Of a stretch of DNA of 64,000 nucleotides, positions 22,601-31,634 are shown one piece after another. The stretch spans positions 7,699,068-7,763,067 of the forward strand of contig NC_069108.1 in assembly GCF_947172395.1 (NCBI RefSeq). Reading direction: 5' to 3'. A program made the position numbers and the translations under genes. This DNA is from Bicyclus anynana. Taxonomy: Eukaryota > Arthropoda > Insecta > Lepidoptera > Nymphalidae. Under the pieces are notes generated by a model. The model saw only the letters and a list, made by a program, of their open reading frames with translations. It was not told the origin of the DNA and ran no database searches. How positions within the stretch are numbered: the first letter of the stretch is position 1; every line of letters starts with the position of its first letter.

Positions 22601-22748
22601 AGAGGAGCAACAGAAGAAGTTGAACGCAGTATTTGTTTTGGCCGACCAACACAAGGCTCAACAGGATAGCAAACTCATCGAACAAATTGGAGGTTATTCG
22701 TTTACCGTACCAGCGCAAGTTCCGACTATGTTTAAATTTGGATCATAA
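19602..22748 (+). CDS. msk: Importin-7 (moleskin/IPO7 family nuclear import receptor), single exon
   Basis: One uninterrupted frame of 1,048 residues matches the importin-7/importin-8 family along its whole length (human IPO7 is about 1,040). An importin-beta N-terminal domain lies near residues 22-100 ('LPVRQAGVVYLKNLVTSGW'). HEAT repeats follow, with the family-conserved 'LPWWKCKKWAIHTLYRLFER', 'IQDVIFPLM', 'LGYMRARACWVLHRF' and 'LHDRKLCVLGLC'. An acidic segment is at about 885-950 (runs of D/E), and the C-terminal 'GGYSFTVPAQVPTMFKFG' matches the family end. The protein binds RanGTP and carries cargo (ribosomal proteins, histone H1, ERK/SMAD in flies) through the nuclear pore. The start is AAAAATGG, a good Kozak context. 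AATAAA overlaps the stop codon. No introns are visible, so this may be a retrocopy or a lineage-specific intronless gene. Confidence 0.95.
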   Translation: MDTRELTEVLRATIDPNQRQQAEEQLDRIHKIIGFAPSLLQVVMLNDVPLPVRQAGVVYLKNLVTSGWHEKDHEDGEPIPFSIHEQDRAMVRDVMVDAVVEAPDMIRVQLCVCLKTMIKHDFPSRWPQIVDKIHIFLQNPEPNSWMGALLCLYQLIKNHEYHGTEKRLPLIEAMNLLLPMLYNLIVNLQADLSMASMLLQKQILKCFYSLIKYILPLSLITKEVFTKWMEVLRSVLEQAVPEHTLQVEESERVELPWWKCKKWAIHTLYRLFERYGSPVNASEEYIEFSEWYLTTFTGGILDVLLQILDQYRRKVYVSPRVLQQSISYIDQCVSHAHSWKLLKPHMFGVIQDVIFPLMSHSASDSELWLNDPHEFIRLKFDIFEDFISPVNAAESLLMSCCKKRKGMLERTMQLCMHVLTGQGGEYTPNQKDGALHIVGTLNDILMKKMFYKQEIDSLLSQYVFPEFHSQLGYMRARACWVLHRFADVHFKSEPLLVDVVRLTVNALLHDSELPVKVEAAIALQMLVSSQEKVYILLEPQVAAVTFELLQIIRETENDNIANVLQKIVPLYTEKLTPMACEIMDHLATTFSKVIEADSDNDMAMTAMSLLNTMQTLLNVMEDSPEIMVQLEKIALRVVGHILHHTIIEYYEEAMSLICILTSKTISEDMWKAFEMLYQVFEKEGSDYFTDMMPALHNYITVDTNAFLSNENHVLAMFNMAKGALTCTEEDQDEVYAAKLLEVIVLQCSGKIDNCLYSFVELVLGRLTRKVTTTELKAMLLQVLIAIVYCNPHLLFTILNSLQESFPNASITQHFIEQWIHDADIFMGLHDRKLCVLGLCTLLEMGPQRPNLEKVLPKIIPFCLVLFDGLVHAYEAKAEADHDTSSSEEDDDDGEEVLSSDDDDVDQMSSDYLEHLAKTTTKTVTQHGNNVTAKIEDDDADDDDDDDYDEHEPDILAIECYTTPLDESSCNGVEYIKFKNTLSNLSVSEPTLYHALTSGLTEEQQKKLNAVFVLADQHKAQQDSKLIEQIGGYSFTVPAQVPTMFKFGS

Positions 22749-22753
22749 ATAAA
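22748..22753 (+). terminator. Candidate polyadenylation signal AATAAA
   Basis: AATAAA begins at the last base of the importin-7 stop codon. This would give a very short 3' untranslated region, unless a later signal is used beyond the Helitron at 22,794. Confidence 0.45.
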
Positions 22754-22793
22754 TATTTTTATTTAACCCTTGAATTGTTATTTTTAGTAATTA

Positions 22794-23195
22794 TAGCGGA
22801 CGCCCGCGACTTCCATCATTCCATTAGGGGTTGAATTTTAAAAATTTTTGAATTACATTATATATCGTATTTTTTTTATGATTTATGAACAAACTTTTAA
22901 AACTGTAACTCTAATAATGACAGACTTTCCATACAAACTTTCAACCCCTATTTCACCCCCTTCTTACTTTATTTTCGCAATAAAAAGTATCCTATAACCT
23001 TCTCCGTGTTATGGTCTTAAACCGTGCCAAGTTTCATTTGAATTCATTAAGTAGTTTCAGCGTGATGCCCGAATAACAAAAAAACACGACGGACAGACAG
23101 ACCAAAAATCGAAAATAAATATTTTTAGCTTCAGTATCGATTATATAATGCCCCCCGACAAAATTTTTGTATAGAATTCGTATTATAAGTGTAGA
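22794..23195 (-). mobile_element. Non-autonomous Helitron downstream of importin-7
   Basis: On the minus strand it starts A|TCTACACTTATAATACGAAT and ends with a 'GTCGCGGGCGTCCG' hairpin and CTA. The final base of CTRR looks degenerate. It sits 46 bp past the importin-7 stop. Confidence 0.7.
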
Positions 23196-23514
23196 TTCTA
23201 AATGGCGCTGGCGTACTTTATGCCACGGTAACGTTTGTTACAAATGGTATAAGTAAAATCTCAAATTGCAAATAAATGTATAGAATTCGACCAGTACAAT
23301 AGATACAGATAGATTATCATGTGGGCTTGCAGTTTAAACTTTAAATTGTGATAATACTTCAAAGAAAAATGGATATTTTTGTATGGATTCTGTCACAAGA
23401 ATGTGTCAAGTAAGTGTTATTTGTTGACTGACTTCAAAAACCTCCTAACTTAACCAACTAGCGCACCTAGTCAAGCTTCGCTTTGACTTATATGCGCTTC
23501 TTTCCTACCCCTAC
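23196..23514. other. Intergenic, no gene
   Basis: A C(C)TACC-rich Helitron-type minisatellite remnant lies at its right edge. Nothing else is seen. Confidence 0.45.
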
Positions 23515-23975
23515 CCAAATCAAATCAAATCAAAAATCATTTATTTCAAGTAGGCTCAGTTTACAAACACTTTTGACACGTCAGTTGACTATTTGTAAAG
23601 ATTCTACCACCGGTTCGGAAGGCAGGTTCTGCTGAGAAGATACCGGCAAGAAACTCAACAGTTGCTCTTTTGAAAAAGTCATATAGTATTATAATTTACA
23701 ATTGATAACAATTACTGTTTACATTTCTTATAGTTTTACTTCCTGTGTGAAGGTGGAAGCTGATCCAACGGCCTCCAAGCATCTTTATCATTAGGGAACT
23801 CATCAATGTTGTAGTACCCTCGACTAAGTAAATGTTTTTTAACACATTGCTTAAAGCTATGCATTGGCAGGTCCATCACAGTCTTGGGGATCTTATTATA
23901 GAAGAGTACACCCAAACCTACAAAAGATTTTTTTACTCTTTGGAGACGATATGCAGAAATAACTAACTTATGCCC
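23515..23975 (-). pseudogene. CR1-like LINE, 3' end fragment
   Basis: The minus strand encodes 'GVLFYNKIPKTVMDLPMHSF', then 'KKHLLSRGYYNIDEFPND' and 'PLDQLPPSHRK' before a stop. These are the last residues of a very common lepidopteran LINE reverse transcriptase. The 3' untranslated part continues left to a TGATTTGATTTG-type repeat tail at about 23,515-23,530. Only the C-terminus remains. Confidence 0.85.
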
Positions 23976-24349
23976 GTGTCCTACCCCTATCCTACCACTA
24001 CCCCTATCCTACTCCTACCATACTCCTATCCTAGTTCAGTCAGGTTTTGTCACCTTTTTTGAAGAACAGGCATCGTACCCCGTACCTCGTGAACGTCGGA
24101 ATTGAATAATCGCTGAAAGACTTTTTGAAGGTTTTCCACCCACTTTCTGGAGTTCTGCTGTAATTCCGTCCTCAGCTGGCGCCTAGTCAAGCTTCGCTTT
24201 AACTTATATACACTTCTTTCCTACCCCTACTCCTATCCTATCCTAACTCTACACTACACTCTCCATAAGAACCATCCTCGGACCTCGTATTTAAATGAGT
24301 ATTCTTAATAATATTAACAATTCATTGAAAAAAATAAAAAACCTAACCT
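23976..24349. other. C-TACC-rich minisatellites of degraded Helitrons
   Basis: CCTACC/CCTATCC tracts occur at about 23,980-24,030 and 24,220-24,250. They match the minisatellite inside the Helitrons elsewhere in the window. No gene. Confidence 0.55.
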
Positions 24350-24765
24350 GCGCGCATTATAGTCATCCGCCTCGCGTAGTATAGCGATTTATAATTAACG
24401 TTTTTCTAATTGCAGGTTTTTTTTTAATATAGCCATGCCTATACCATTTCCTCCTCTTGATGAACCCTTGAATTTGATACCCATATTGCAATAATCGAAA
24501 AAAAAAAATCACCTCGAGTCTATTGCGTCCATTGCGTCTCACAGTCGTCGTGTTAGTTTTATTTTAACCTATATAAGAACACTTGGGTTATTAAGATTCT
24601 TATATAGTTTATTCAAAGATTCAACCATCCCATTAAGTTTGCAGTTAGATGAATCTAAAATCTTAATTATGTAAATCCGTTCAGCGGCTTGGAAGATATG
24701 AGGTAATAAAAATATTACATAATTACGAAAAACATAACATTGTCGTACTCATTCCTAATACAGTC
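24350..24765. repeat. Inverted copy of the 15,720-16,165 repeat
   Basis: It carries the same landmarks in reverse: 'GTCATCCGCCTCGCG', 'GCGTCTCACAGTCGTC' and 'TTGGAAGATATGAGGTAATA'. Confidence 0.75.
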
Positions 24766-25107
24766 TTTCCGGACTAGTTGGAGGGGAATAGGAATTTTCT
24801 AAGACCATGATGAAGACGTAATATTTTAGATTTTAGATATTAAAGATTTTTGAAACATATTACAGCATATTATTTCTAAATCATTGTCACCAAATCACAA
24901 AAAAATTTAAATTCATTAAGATATGATTTACATTTTTTAGGGGGACAATTCAATAATTATGGCCACAGACCACAAATGAAGATTATGGCGATTTTAGGGG
25001 TTTTTGACACAAACTGACACAAACTTTAGAATAAATAATAATAAATATTTTTTTTTTTTTTTTTTTTATTGAGAAAGAATACAATAAGGAACTTAAGCTA
25101 ACTTATC

Positions 25108-25884
25108 CTAATAACTATACAAATCATGCCCACGTGGAATGGTGGCAAGAATACTGGCTGCATTTCCGCGCTGGACAGCCAGGCTGATCCTTTGCGCAAA
25201 AAATGAGCCAGCCCTTCTGTCACCAGTCGAGGCAACAAGCCGCGGTGAAATAGTACGGAAAAATTTTTTGGCACTGCGACTCCATGGCCCAAGGGTCTCC
25301 ACGGCAAAAGGTACAAATATGTAACTCTCTGTCAGAGAGGCATACTTGAGCCACTTACCGGTTTCAGCTTTTTCTGCTGCGGCTCCCGGTCTTGATTCTG
25401 TCTCCCTGATATGACACGGTGCTAATGTGTCGACGCATGTAGCGTCCCACATTAGGGCCCGCCCCATTTCCCAGGGAACCAGCGTCAATCCATCAGGTCT
25501 CTTACCATCATCCCGACTGATTCCTAACGGCTCGATTAGCGCAGGAATATTTATGGTGGCAAGAGCCCTTTTTATTATGTCATTAAGAGAGCCATGCCGA
25601 AATAGCCTACCGCCACTCCTTTGGCATGAAAGCCCGTGGATTCCAAATTTACTCACCTCTTTCCCACATGGACATTTGTGCTCTAAACACAATGGTGTAC
25701 CCAATCTGAGTCCTAGAGCCACACGAAAACTTTCGTTGTCTAATAAAGTGCCAAGATTTTTCGATGGCAAGGCATGGAGCCAATACCCAGATTCCTTTTC
25801 GGATAATGCTAGAAGCCTGGCTCTATCTACAGCACTTGTAAGATTTTGAACTAAATTTTCATGTGTCAGCTGAACCAATGGAGC
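25108..25884 (-). pseudogene. Retroelement C-terminal region with zinc-binding and RPDG...WD motifs
   Basis: About 259 residues remain to the stop at 25,108. They contain 'CPCGKEVSKFGIHGLSCQ', a probable C-x-C...H...C zinc site. Then come 'GKRPDGLTLVPWEMGRAL' and 'MWDATCVDTLAP', where the spaced acidic residues resemble a PD-(D/E)XK nuclease core as in the endonuclease of R2-like elements; that assignment is inference. I recall this module as the C-terminal part of reverse-transcriptase-bearing elements in insects, molluscs and cnidarians. The upstream half is at 31,071-31,326 and the RT itself is not in the window. Confidence 0.6.
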
Positions 25885-26109
25885 TTTTTTTTTTTTTTTT
25901 TCTTCCTGTCTGAGTAGGTGCCGATAGCTCCCTGCGGAACCACTACGGCGTCACCGGGGGGGTTGGGCGAGCGCAGAAGCATCGCCTGATGTGACCCGAA
26001 GGCTGAAAGAAAGATAGAGGACGGAACGGCTCTCTAAGGGCGTCTCCTATGGGACTCGGACCTCGGCTTAGAAGGCCATTCTGGAGGAGGTAACCGTGAC
26101 CTGAGTGAA

Positions 26110-29019
26110 TCAGTCCGGACGCCCCGAAGATCGTGAGTTAGAAAACCCACGTCCGGGTGACATTAGATATCGGGGACCTCGTCTTCGCCGGCGAAGACGC
26201 TGTGTAGCTTGTGATTGTGTTACCTGGGAAGCATTGTCGGTTGTTATGTCATCGTCTGGATCGTAAAGGACGTTCTTGGGACGCCTCTGCTTGCAGTTAG
26301 CGTTTAGGTTGGGAGTGTAATTGCAGGCCTCAACCACTAGTTGGTTGGGATGGATGGCAGCTCTGTCAAAATAGTTTTGAGAGAGCTGTTTCATGTACTT
26401 AGCTATTGTCGGTAATTCTAGATCTCTATGGAGGTCATTATTGCGTAAAAACCACGGCGCGCCCGTGATTTGACGCAGAAAACGATTCTGTAGGGTTTGA
26501 AGCGGCCTAAGGGTCGCTTTTGGACGGTGGGCAAAGACTACACTAGCGTAGGTTAAGATCGGACGGATCGTAGTTTTATAAAGCGTTAGCTTTGAGCGGA
26601 GGGACAATTTACTTTTCTTATTTATCATAGCGTAAAGGCGGTGCATTACGTATGCGGCCTTTTTTCTCGCTTTGTTAACGTGCATGGAGAAGCTCATGCG
26701 GTTATCGAAGGTAACGCCTAGGTACTTGGCAGTACGTTGCCAGGGGATGGGTGCTCCGTAAAGGGAGACTTCTTTGAGTCCGGACTTGAGACGGGAGACC
26801 GCTTTGCCGGTGAAAAGCACGGCTGCGCTTTTCTCTGGGTTGACTTCTATACGCCAAAGGCGGAACCATTTACCTATAATGTTTACCGCCTTCTGGAGGC
26901 GGGCTCTAATGTGGACCCGGTTTACTGCCGTCGCGTACAGTGCGGTGTCGTCCGCAAACTGGGCGACGTGTACGCCCGGGTGGTCGGTGGGAATGTCGCT
27001 TGTGAAGAGCGAGTATAAAAGCGGGGAGAGCACGGAGCCCTGAGGGACTCCTGCGCGAATCTGTCTGGGTGAAGAGAGAGTGCCGTCTATACGGTACCTG
27101 AAGGTGCGGTTGGACAGAAAGCTGTGTAGCAAGCGTACCATTTTGTTTGGTACGCCGAAACGGTTTAGTTTGAATATCAAGCCTTCGTGCCAGACGCGGT
27201 CAAACGCTTTAGCTACGTCAAAGAAGAGCGCCCCGGTGGCGATGGGGTTATGAAATGTATTAAAACCGGTTAGAATGTGCTCCGTGAGGCGGTGCACTTG
27301 ATGAACACATGAGTGTTTACATCGAAATCCAAACTGTTGTTTGATGAGAAGTTGCTTTTCATCGCAAATGGCTTTGAGACGATTCAAAATGATTATCTCA
27401 TACACCTTGCCAATGGTGTTGAGAAGACTAATTGGGCGGTAGCTAGTCGGGAGGTCGCGGGGTTTACCCGGCTTGTGGATGCCAATAACCGTGGCTTCTT
27501 TCCATGCGTCTGGGAAGGCGCAGTGAGCTAGGAGAACATTGAAGATGTTCACCAGGAGGTTGATTATCTGGACCGGGAGAAGCTTTAGAGCTTTGTTGCT
27601 AATCGTATCAGGCCCCGGAGCCTTCTTTTTGCGCAAGCCCTTGATAACCGCAGAGACTTCCTCGCATGACGTAGGGGTAATTTCGACTCCGTCCGGGGGG
27701 CGAGATAAGATAGAAGTGAGTTCGGACTTCACTTTTTTCGCGTGTGATTTTACAAATGCCGTAGTGCTTGGAGTGCACTGGGCTTCCAGACTGTCGGCTA
27801 GGCATTCGGCCTTATCGATGTCCTCGATCGCGTGTGGGAGGCCAGGGCGTTTGAGAGGTGGGGTGGCTGCGAGGCGGTCGGCTTTCAGATATCTTGCCAC
27901 GTCGTAGAAGGCTACGTGCGATGGCTCGAGCTCTCTCAGTCGGTCGTCCCATTGTCTGTCATAACGCCAGCGCAAGCGACGCTTGCACCGTCTTCCGAGA
28001 GTCCAAAGAAGACTCGCGTTTTGTCGGGTCGGTTCAGATTCGTAGCGTCTTTGCTGTGCGTTTCTATCCGTTAGTAGGGCCCGTAGGTCCGACGACAAGG
28101 GGGCCTTGCTGAAGGCAGGGACCTCCTTGGTGCAATCTTTTATTGCTTCGCGAATATGGCCATTTAGGTTCGAAGAAGCTGCGAGCGCTTCGCCTAACGT
28201 TTCTATCTCGTCAGGAATTTGATCTAGGTGCTGTGAAGCCAAGGACTTGAGACGCTCAGACAGTCTCCCGTAATTAATTATAGTTTTGGTCGGGGGGGTC
28301 GTGGAGGGCGGGGGGCCAAGCTGGAGTATAACTGGTCTGTGGTCCGAGTCCGAGGCCAGATCCGAGAACACCTCCAAAGGACTCACTTCAAGAGTGATGT
28401 TCTTTACGAGTGCCAGATCCAGTACGCTCGGAGTTTGGTTTCGTGTGTCCGTCAGTCTCGGGTAACGTGTTGGTTTGTCGGGGGTGAGCAAAATGAAATT
28501 AGCATCGTCGCGGTCAGTCAGTCTTCTTAGAGTGTTGCCGCTAGTGTTATTATAAGCGTTGAGCCAACTTGTATGTTTAGCGTTAAAGTCACCGGCCAAA
28601 ATGACGGAGTCACTTAAGGAGAGGAGTGTCTGAATGTCACTCTCTAAGAGACGTTTACCGCAGGGTTGGTAAACTGAAACCAGTGTGATCGGCGGATGGC
28701 CGGTCATACTGACCTGACATACTGAGACTTCCATGTTAGTAAGCTCGGGAGGATCAAGAGGAGTGCAGTGAAGAGCCCTTCTGTGATATATAGCTGTACC
28801 TCCCTTCCTTTGGGTGGTCCGGTCGTTTCTAATCATTAGGTAATTCCCTATTTTGGGATCGCGAAGGCTAGGTTTCAAGAAGGTCTCTTGCACCAGAAAG
28901 ATGTCCGGTTTGTGGTCGCTTATCCATTCGCGGACCTCGAGTAATTTATCGGTGAGCCCGTCTGCATTGAAGAAGCCGACAGTCAGGGAATGTGGTTTTA
29001 ATCTACCGTTGTGAGCCAT
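26110..29019 (-). CDS. Jockey LINE ORF2, endonuclease and reverse transcriptase
   Basis: The product is 969 residues with no interruption. An APE-type endonuclease lies at about 10-225, with 'LVQETF' (metal-binding Glu), 'ILAGDFNAKH' (catalytic Asp/Asn) and 'SDSDHRPVIL' (catalytic SDH). Reverse transcriptase lies at about 470-740, with 'FFDVAKAFDRVWHEGL', 'AGVPQGSVLSPLLYSLF' and the catalytic 'QFADDTALYA'. A Jockey-type C-terminal region follows ('LTYASVVFAHRPKATLRPLQ'). It nicks genomic DNA and copies the element RNA at the nick. The ATG at 29,019 overlaps the ORF1 end by 17 nt in another frame, implying termination-reinitiation or frameshifting. There is no RNase H domain, as expected for this clade. 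Confidence 0.95.
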   Translation of the reverse strand: MAHNGRLKPHSLTVGFFNADGLTDKLLEVREWISDHKPDIFLVQETFLKPSLRDPKIGNYLMIRNDRTTQRKGGTAIYHRRALHCTPLDPPELTNMEVSVCQVSMTGHPPITLVSVYQPCGKRLLESDIQTLLSLSDSVILAGDFNAKHTSWLNAYNNTSGNTLRRLTDRDDANFILLTPDKPTRYPRLTDTRNQTPSVLDLALVKNITLEVSPLEVFSDLASDSDHRPVILQLGPPPSTTPPTKTIINYGRLSERLKSLASQHLDQIPDEIETLGEALAASSNLNGHIREAIKDCTKEVPAFSKAPLSSDLRALLTDRNAQQRRYESEPTRQNASLLWTLGRRCKRRLRWRYDRQWDDRLRELEPSHVAFYDVARYLKADRLAATPPLKRPGLPHAIEDIDKAECLADSLEAQCTPSTTAFVKSHAKKVKSELTSILSRPPDGVEITPTSCEEVSAVIKGLRKKKAPGPDTISNKALKLLPVQIINLLVNIFNVLLAHCAFPDAWKEATVIGIHKPGKPRDLPTSYRPISLLNTIGKVYEIIILNRLKAICDEKQLLIKQQFGFRCKHSCVHQVHRLTEHILTGFNTFHNPIATGALFFDVAKAFDRVWHEGLIFKLNRFGVPNKMVRLLHSFLSNRTFRYRIDGTLSSPRQIRAGVPQGSVLSPLLYSLFTSDIPTDHPGVHVAQFADDTALYATAVNRVHIRARLQKAVNIIGKWFRLWRIEVNPEKSAAVLFTGKAVSRLKSGLKEVSLYGAPIPWQRTAKYLGVTFDNRMSFSMHVNKARKKAAYVMHRLYAMINKKSKLSLRSKLTLYKTTIRPILTYASVVFAHRPKATLRPLQTLQNRFLRQITGAPWFLRNNDLHRDLELPTIAKYMKQLSQNYFDRAAIHPNQLVVEACNYTPNLNANCKQRRPKNVLYDPDDDITTDNASQVTQSQATQRLRRRRRGPRYLMSPGRGFSNSRSSGRPD

Positions 29020-30736
29020 TTAGAAAATTTTTATAGTTTTCGATCGCGCGGAGCATGATACTGTGCTCGCCTATTGCCCTTAGGGGGTCTACTTTATATT
29101 TCTCAATGAAGAGATCGTATTCTTCCATACGGAATACATCCGAGAAGGAGTGAGTCGCGTATGAAGGTTTGGACGAGGCTTGAGGGGCCGAGAGAGGGGG
29201 TTGGGCCGCAGGAGCGGCCCTCGGGGGCTGTTTGGCGACCGGAGAAGCCGGTGCCGCACTAGGAGCGTTAGGCGCTCCGTACAATGGCTTGTTCCAAGCG
29301 TTGGTGGTAGGCACCGGCGCTGGAACAAACCTGTGAGCGGGCTTTTTGGGTGCCGCCGGTTTGCGGCCCGCTGCCCTGCCCCTTCGCTTGCCTGGCTGTG
29401 GGGCCTTCCGGCATCCGCGATAGTTCGCGGGATGGCCGGCTTCGCCGCACAGCACGCAGCTTGGGGGCACTTCAGCGATCCGTTCCTTGCGGGGACAATC
29501 TATCGTGCCGTGATCTCCCAGGCACTTAACGCACCTGGGACGGGCAAAACAATTCCTTTGAGAGTGTCCATAGGTCTGGCATCTATGACATTGACCTATG
29601 CGGCCACGGTTGTTGGGCTTCTCAAAGGAGAGGCCAGAGAGGTGGCATATCGCCTTCAAGTTGTATATCCTCTTGCCCTCAGGAGAGAGCTCGAGGATCA
29701 CTAGACAGAGGTCTAGCGGCTCTTTTGAGCGTGATCGGTACATTCGGTGTACCTCCTGGACGGGGAGATCCTGTTTAAGCAGGTCGGCTTTGATGAGCTC
29801 AGTATCAAGCTCCTTGGGGAGACCGCGGACTACTACGCGGAGGACTCGCTCATCGCTCAGAGCGTAAGTGTGATAGCCTATTGAGTTTGACCTCAATAAA
29901 GCTGTCAGACGCCTATGGTCACCGGATGACTCGCATTCCGCACGAATACCTAAGGTGGTAAGCTGGGCGTTTGGAATAGGGATATTGTTTTTTATTAGCA
30001 TGGGGACAATTTTGTTTGCCCATGCGTCCTTGTCCCTAATAAACATTGGGGGGATCTTCTCCTTGCGAGGTTCCTCCATAGGAGAGTCCTCACTTTCGGA
30101 GTCTGAATCGGATAAGGTTTGTGACCGAGCTTGGCTCTCGGTCACAGTGACCTTGCTAGTGGTAGTGGGCTGAGCGTCGGTTTTAGTAGCCTTTCGCCGT
30201 TTTCGATTACTTACGACGACGGTGAAGCCATCGTCAACTGGAGCCGGTGAGCCCTGCGACTCTGGGATATCGCAAATGTCCATGGCGGAAGGCCTATGGA
30301 CCGTGTTGGTCGGAGTGCGAGTCATAGATTCGCGGGAGGGTGGCAAAGTGCCCTTTGGGTGGGCTGAGGGCCCGGGGAGCGCGTTAGGCGCGCTAGGCCC
30401 TACGGACGGAGCCGGAATCGGTGTTGCCGGGCGACCCGAGGCCGAGACACGTGGGTCGCGGGCCGCGGATTGGCTGCCCAGCGGCGGGCGCACTACCTGA
30501 GCAGGTAGCACGTGGCGCTGGGTCACGAGTGGCGCGGGGGTTGCGGGGATAGCGGGGGACGCGGCGGCATTTCCCGGAAGGGGACTACCTGATTGGGGTT
30601 GACTTTGAGTCAAAGTCACGGTTTGAGACGCAATCGGTTGCGAAGACATAAAACTTTCCAGATAGCCTGGAAATTTAACTCGGAGGTCCTTGAAGAGGGC
30701 CTCCAAGTACGGCGGCGAAACGGAGTTGGGGTCCAT
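29003..30736 (-). CDS. Jockey LINE ORF1, gag-like RNA-binding protein
   Basis: The product is 577 residues. The first 200 are proline/alanine/serine-rich and low in structure, and an acidic 'SDSDSESEDSPMEEP' precedes a gag-like core. Three zinc knuckles follow near residues 383-440: 'CHRCQTYGHSQRNC' (C-x2-C-x4-H-x4-C), 'CVKCLGDHGTIDC' (C-x2-C-x3-H-x4-C) and 'CVLCGEAGHPANYRGC'. This triple set is typical of Jockey, TART and HeT-A gag proteins, which bind the element RNA and bring it to the nucleus. The C-terminus is basic, then proline-rich. The start at 30,736 is the first ATG after the 5' leader. Confidence 0.93.
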   Translation of the reverse strand: MDPNSVSPPYLEALFKDLRVKFPGYLESFMSSQPIASQTVTLTQSQPQSGSPLPGNAAASPAIPATPAPLVTQRHVLPAQVVRPPLGSQSAARDPRVSASGRPATPIPAPSVGPSAPNALPGPSAHPKGTLPPSRESMTRTPTNTVHRPSAMDICDIPESQGSPAPVDDGFTVVVSNRKRRKATKTDAQPTTTSKVTVTESQARSQTLSDSDSESEDSPMEEPRKEKIPPMFIRDKDAWANKIVPMLIKNNIPIPNAQLTTLGIRAECESSGDHRRLTALLRSNSIGYHTYALSDERVLRVVVRGLPKELDTELIKADLLKQDLPVQEVHRMYRSRSKEPLDLCLVILELSPEGKRIYNLKAICHLSGLSFEKPNNRGRIGQCHRCQTYGHSQRNCFARPRCVKCLGDHGTIDCPRKERIAEVPPSCVLCGEAGHPANYRGCRKAPQPGKRRGRAAGRKPAAPKKPAHRFVPAPVPTTNAWNKPLYGAPNAPSAAPASPVAKQPPRAAPAAQPPLSAPQASSKPSYATHSFSDVFRMEEYDLFIEKYKVDPLRAIGEHSIMLRAIENYKNFLNGSQR

Positions 30737-31060
30737 AGTGGACCCCGGAACTAACAGGGCCTCCCCACCGGGGCGGGGAGGTGAGTACCTACTGTGTGGC
30801 CCTAGTGGTCCACGCCTTTAGGTGACGTGGGTGTACCTACTCTTATTCTAGTGTACTCACGGACCGGAACCACTTAACTACACTAGAACAACGCAGAACA
30901 CAACACAACACAGCACAACGAAATCGGTGGTCAAGACAGTACTAGAAAAACTAGCACCCTCTCAAAAGAAGAACCAATATTGGTGGCCTCCACCGTGGGA
31001 TCGAAAACCTGCATAGGCGAGGACAGACGACCGCACGGGACGGCTGCCAAGATCGGAGTG
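30737..31060 (-). promoter_or_regulatory. Jockey LINE 5' leader with presumed internal promoter
   Basis: It is the 324 nt between the target duplication and the ORF1 ATG. Jockey-clade elements carry an internal TATA-less promoter here. I infer this from the family and have not identified a defined promoter motif. Confidence 0.5.
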
Positions 31061-31070
31061 CCAATGGAGC

Positions 31071-31326
31071 ATCCCAAAGTTTTTGTGTAGTACGTTCCTT
31101 TGGGATGTCAACGTTGGGACATCTGACCTTCCAACTCTCTAGAGCCTCTGTGGCATAGGTTATGCAAACTGAATTGGAATTAAGAATACGAGAACTGAGC
31201 TCTTTTATACTATGCACAGAGGAAAGAAAAGCCGGAAGAGCAACACTAGAAATTTTTCGCACGCCGATGCCACCGTATTTGACCGGTAAAGTAGCTTGGT
31301 TCCAAGACTGATCATCAAAATGCAAA
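31071..31326 (-). pseudogene. Upstream half of the split retroelement coding region
   Basis: It encodes 'ATLPVKYGGIGVRKISSVAL' and 'PAFLSSVHSIKELSSRILN', then 'RTTQKLWDAPL' up to the insertion point. The frame continues at 25,884 after the inserted LINE. Residues after the insertion point ('ALRSWQPSR...') are read from the Jockey 5' end and are not part of this protein. Confidence 0.7.
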
Positions 31327-31634
31327 TTTAGAATTTTTTCAAGTGTGATTCGTATTATTTATAAATAATTAAATATTTCTAAGAGTTGGTAACACTGTAC
31401 TGTACGAGAGTGTGTGTCTGTGTCAGGTTTCTACTTCTAGTCTGTATCATCCTGAGTAAATATGTTCCTTGGTCTGTATTCTGTAATGATCTGTGGTGTC
31501 AGGTTTTATCTTCATTTGTGGTCTGTGGTTTTTATTCAATATTATTGTTTAAGTGTTGTTATTTAATAAATACAATCTCTAAATTATCTTGTGGAAATCG
31601 CCTATAAAAAAAAACCCAAACAAACTATACCAAG
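31327..31634. other. Upstream region of THAP-ZAD copy 1
   Basis: AT-rich. Only the last 20 bases before the ATG ('CAAACTATACCAAGA') match the upstream sequence of copies 2 and 3; the rest differs because the split retroelement inserted here or because of older divergence. Confidence 0.5.

Larger units (their letters stand above)
25885..31060 (-). mobile_element. Intact Jockey-clade LINE with 10-bp target duplication
   Basis: This 5,176-bp minus-strand insertion is flanked by identical CCAATGGAGC (25,875-25,884 and 31,061-31,070). It ends in a 17-nt poly(A) tail (T-run 25,885-25,901). It has a 324-nt 5' leader, ORF1 (gag-like), ORF2 (endonuclease and RT) overlapping ORF1 by 17 nt, and a 3' untranslated region of about 208 nt. 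Both frames are open, so this copy is young and may be mobilisation-competent. Confidence 0.93.
25045..31326 (-). mobile_element. 5'-truncated retroelement split by a Jockey insertion
   Basis: The left end is a poly(A) tail (T-run 25,050-25,070) and the right end is near 31,326. TTTAGAAT occurs just outside both ends (25,025-25,032 and 31,327-31,334) and may be the target duplication, although a TATTTATT-type stretch lies between tail and left copy. The interior is 31,326-31,071 joined to 25,884-25,045, separated by the younger LINE. Removing the insertion and one target copy restores one open frame across the junction (..QKLWDAPL + VQLTHEN..). Confidence 0.8.
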
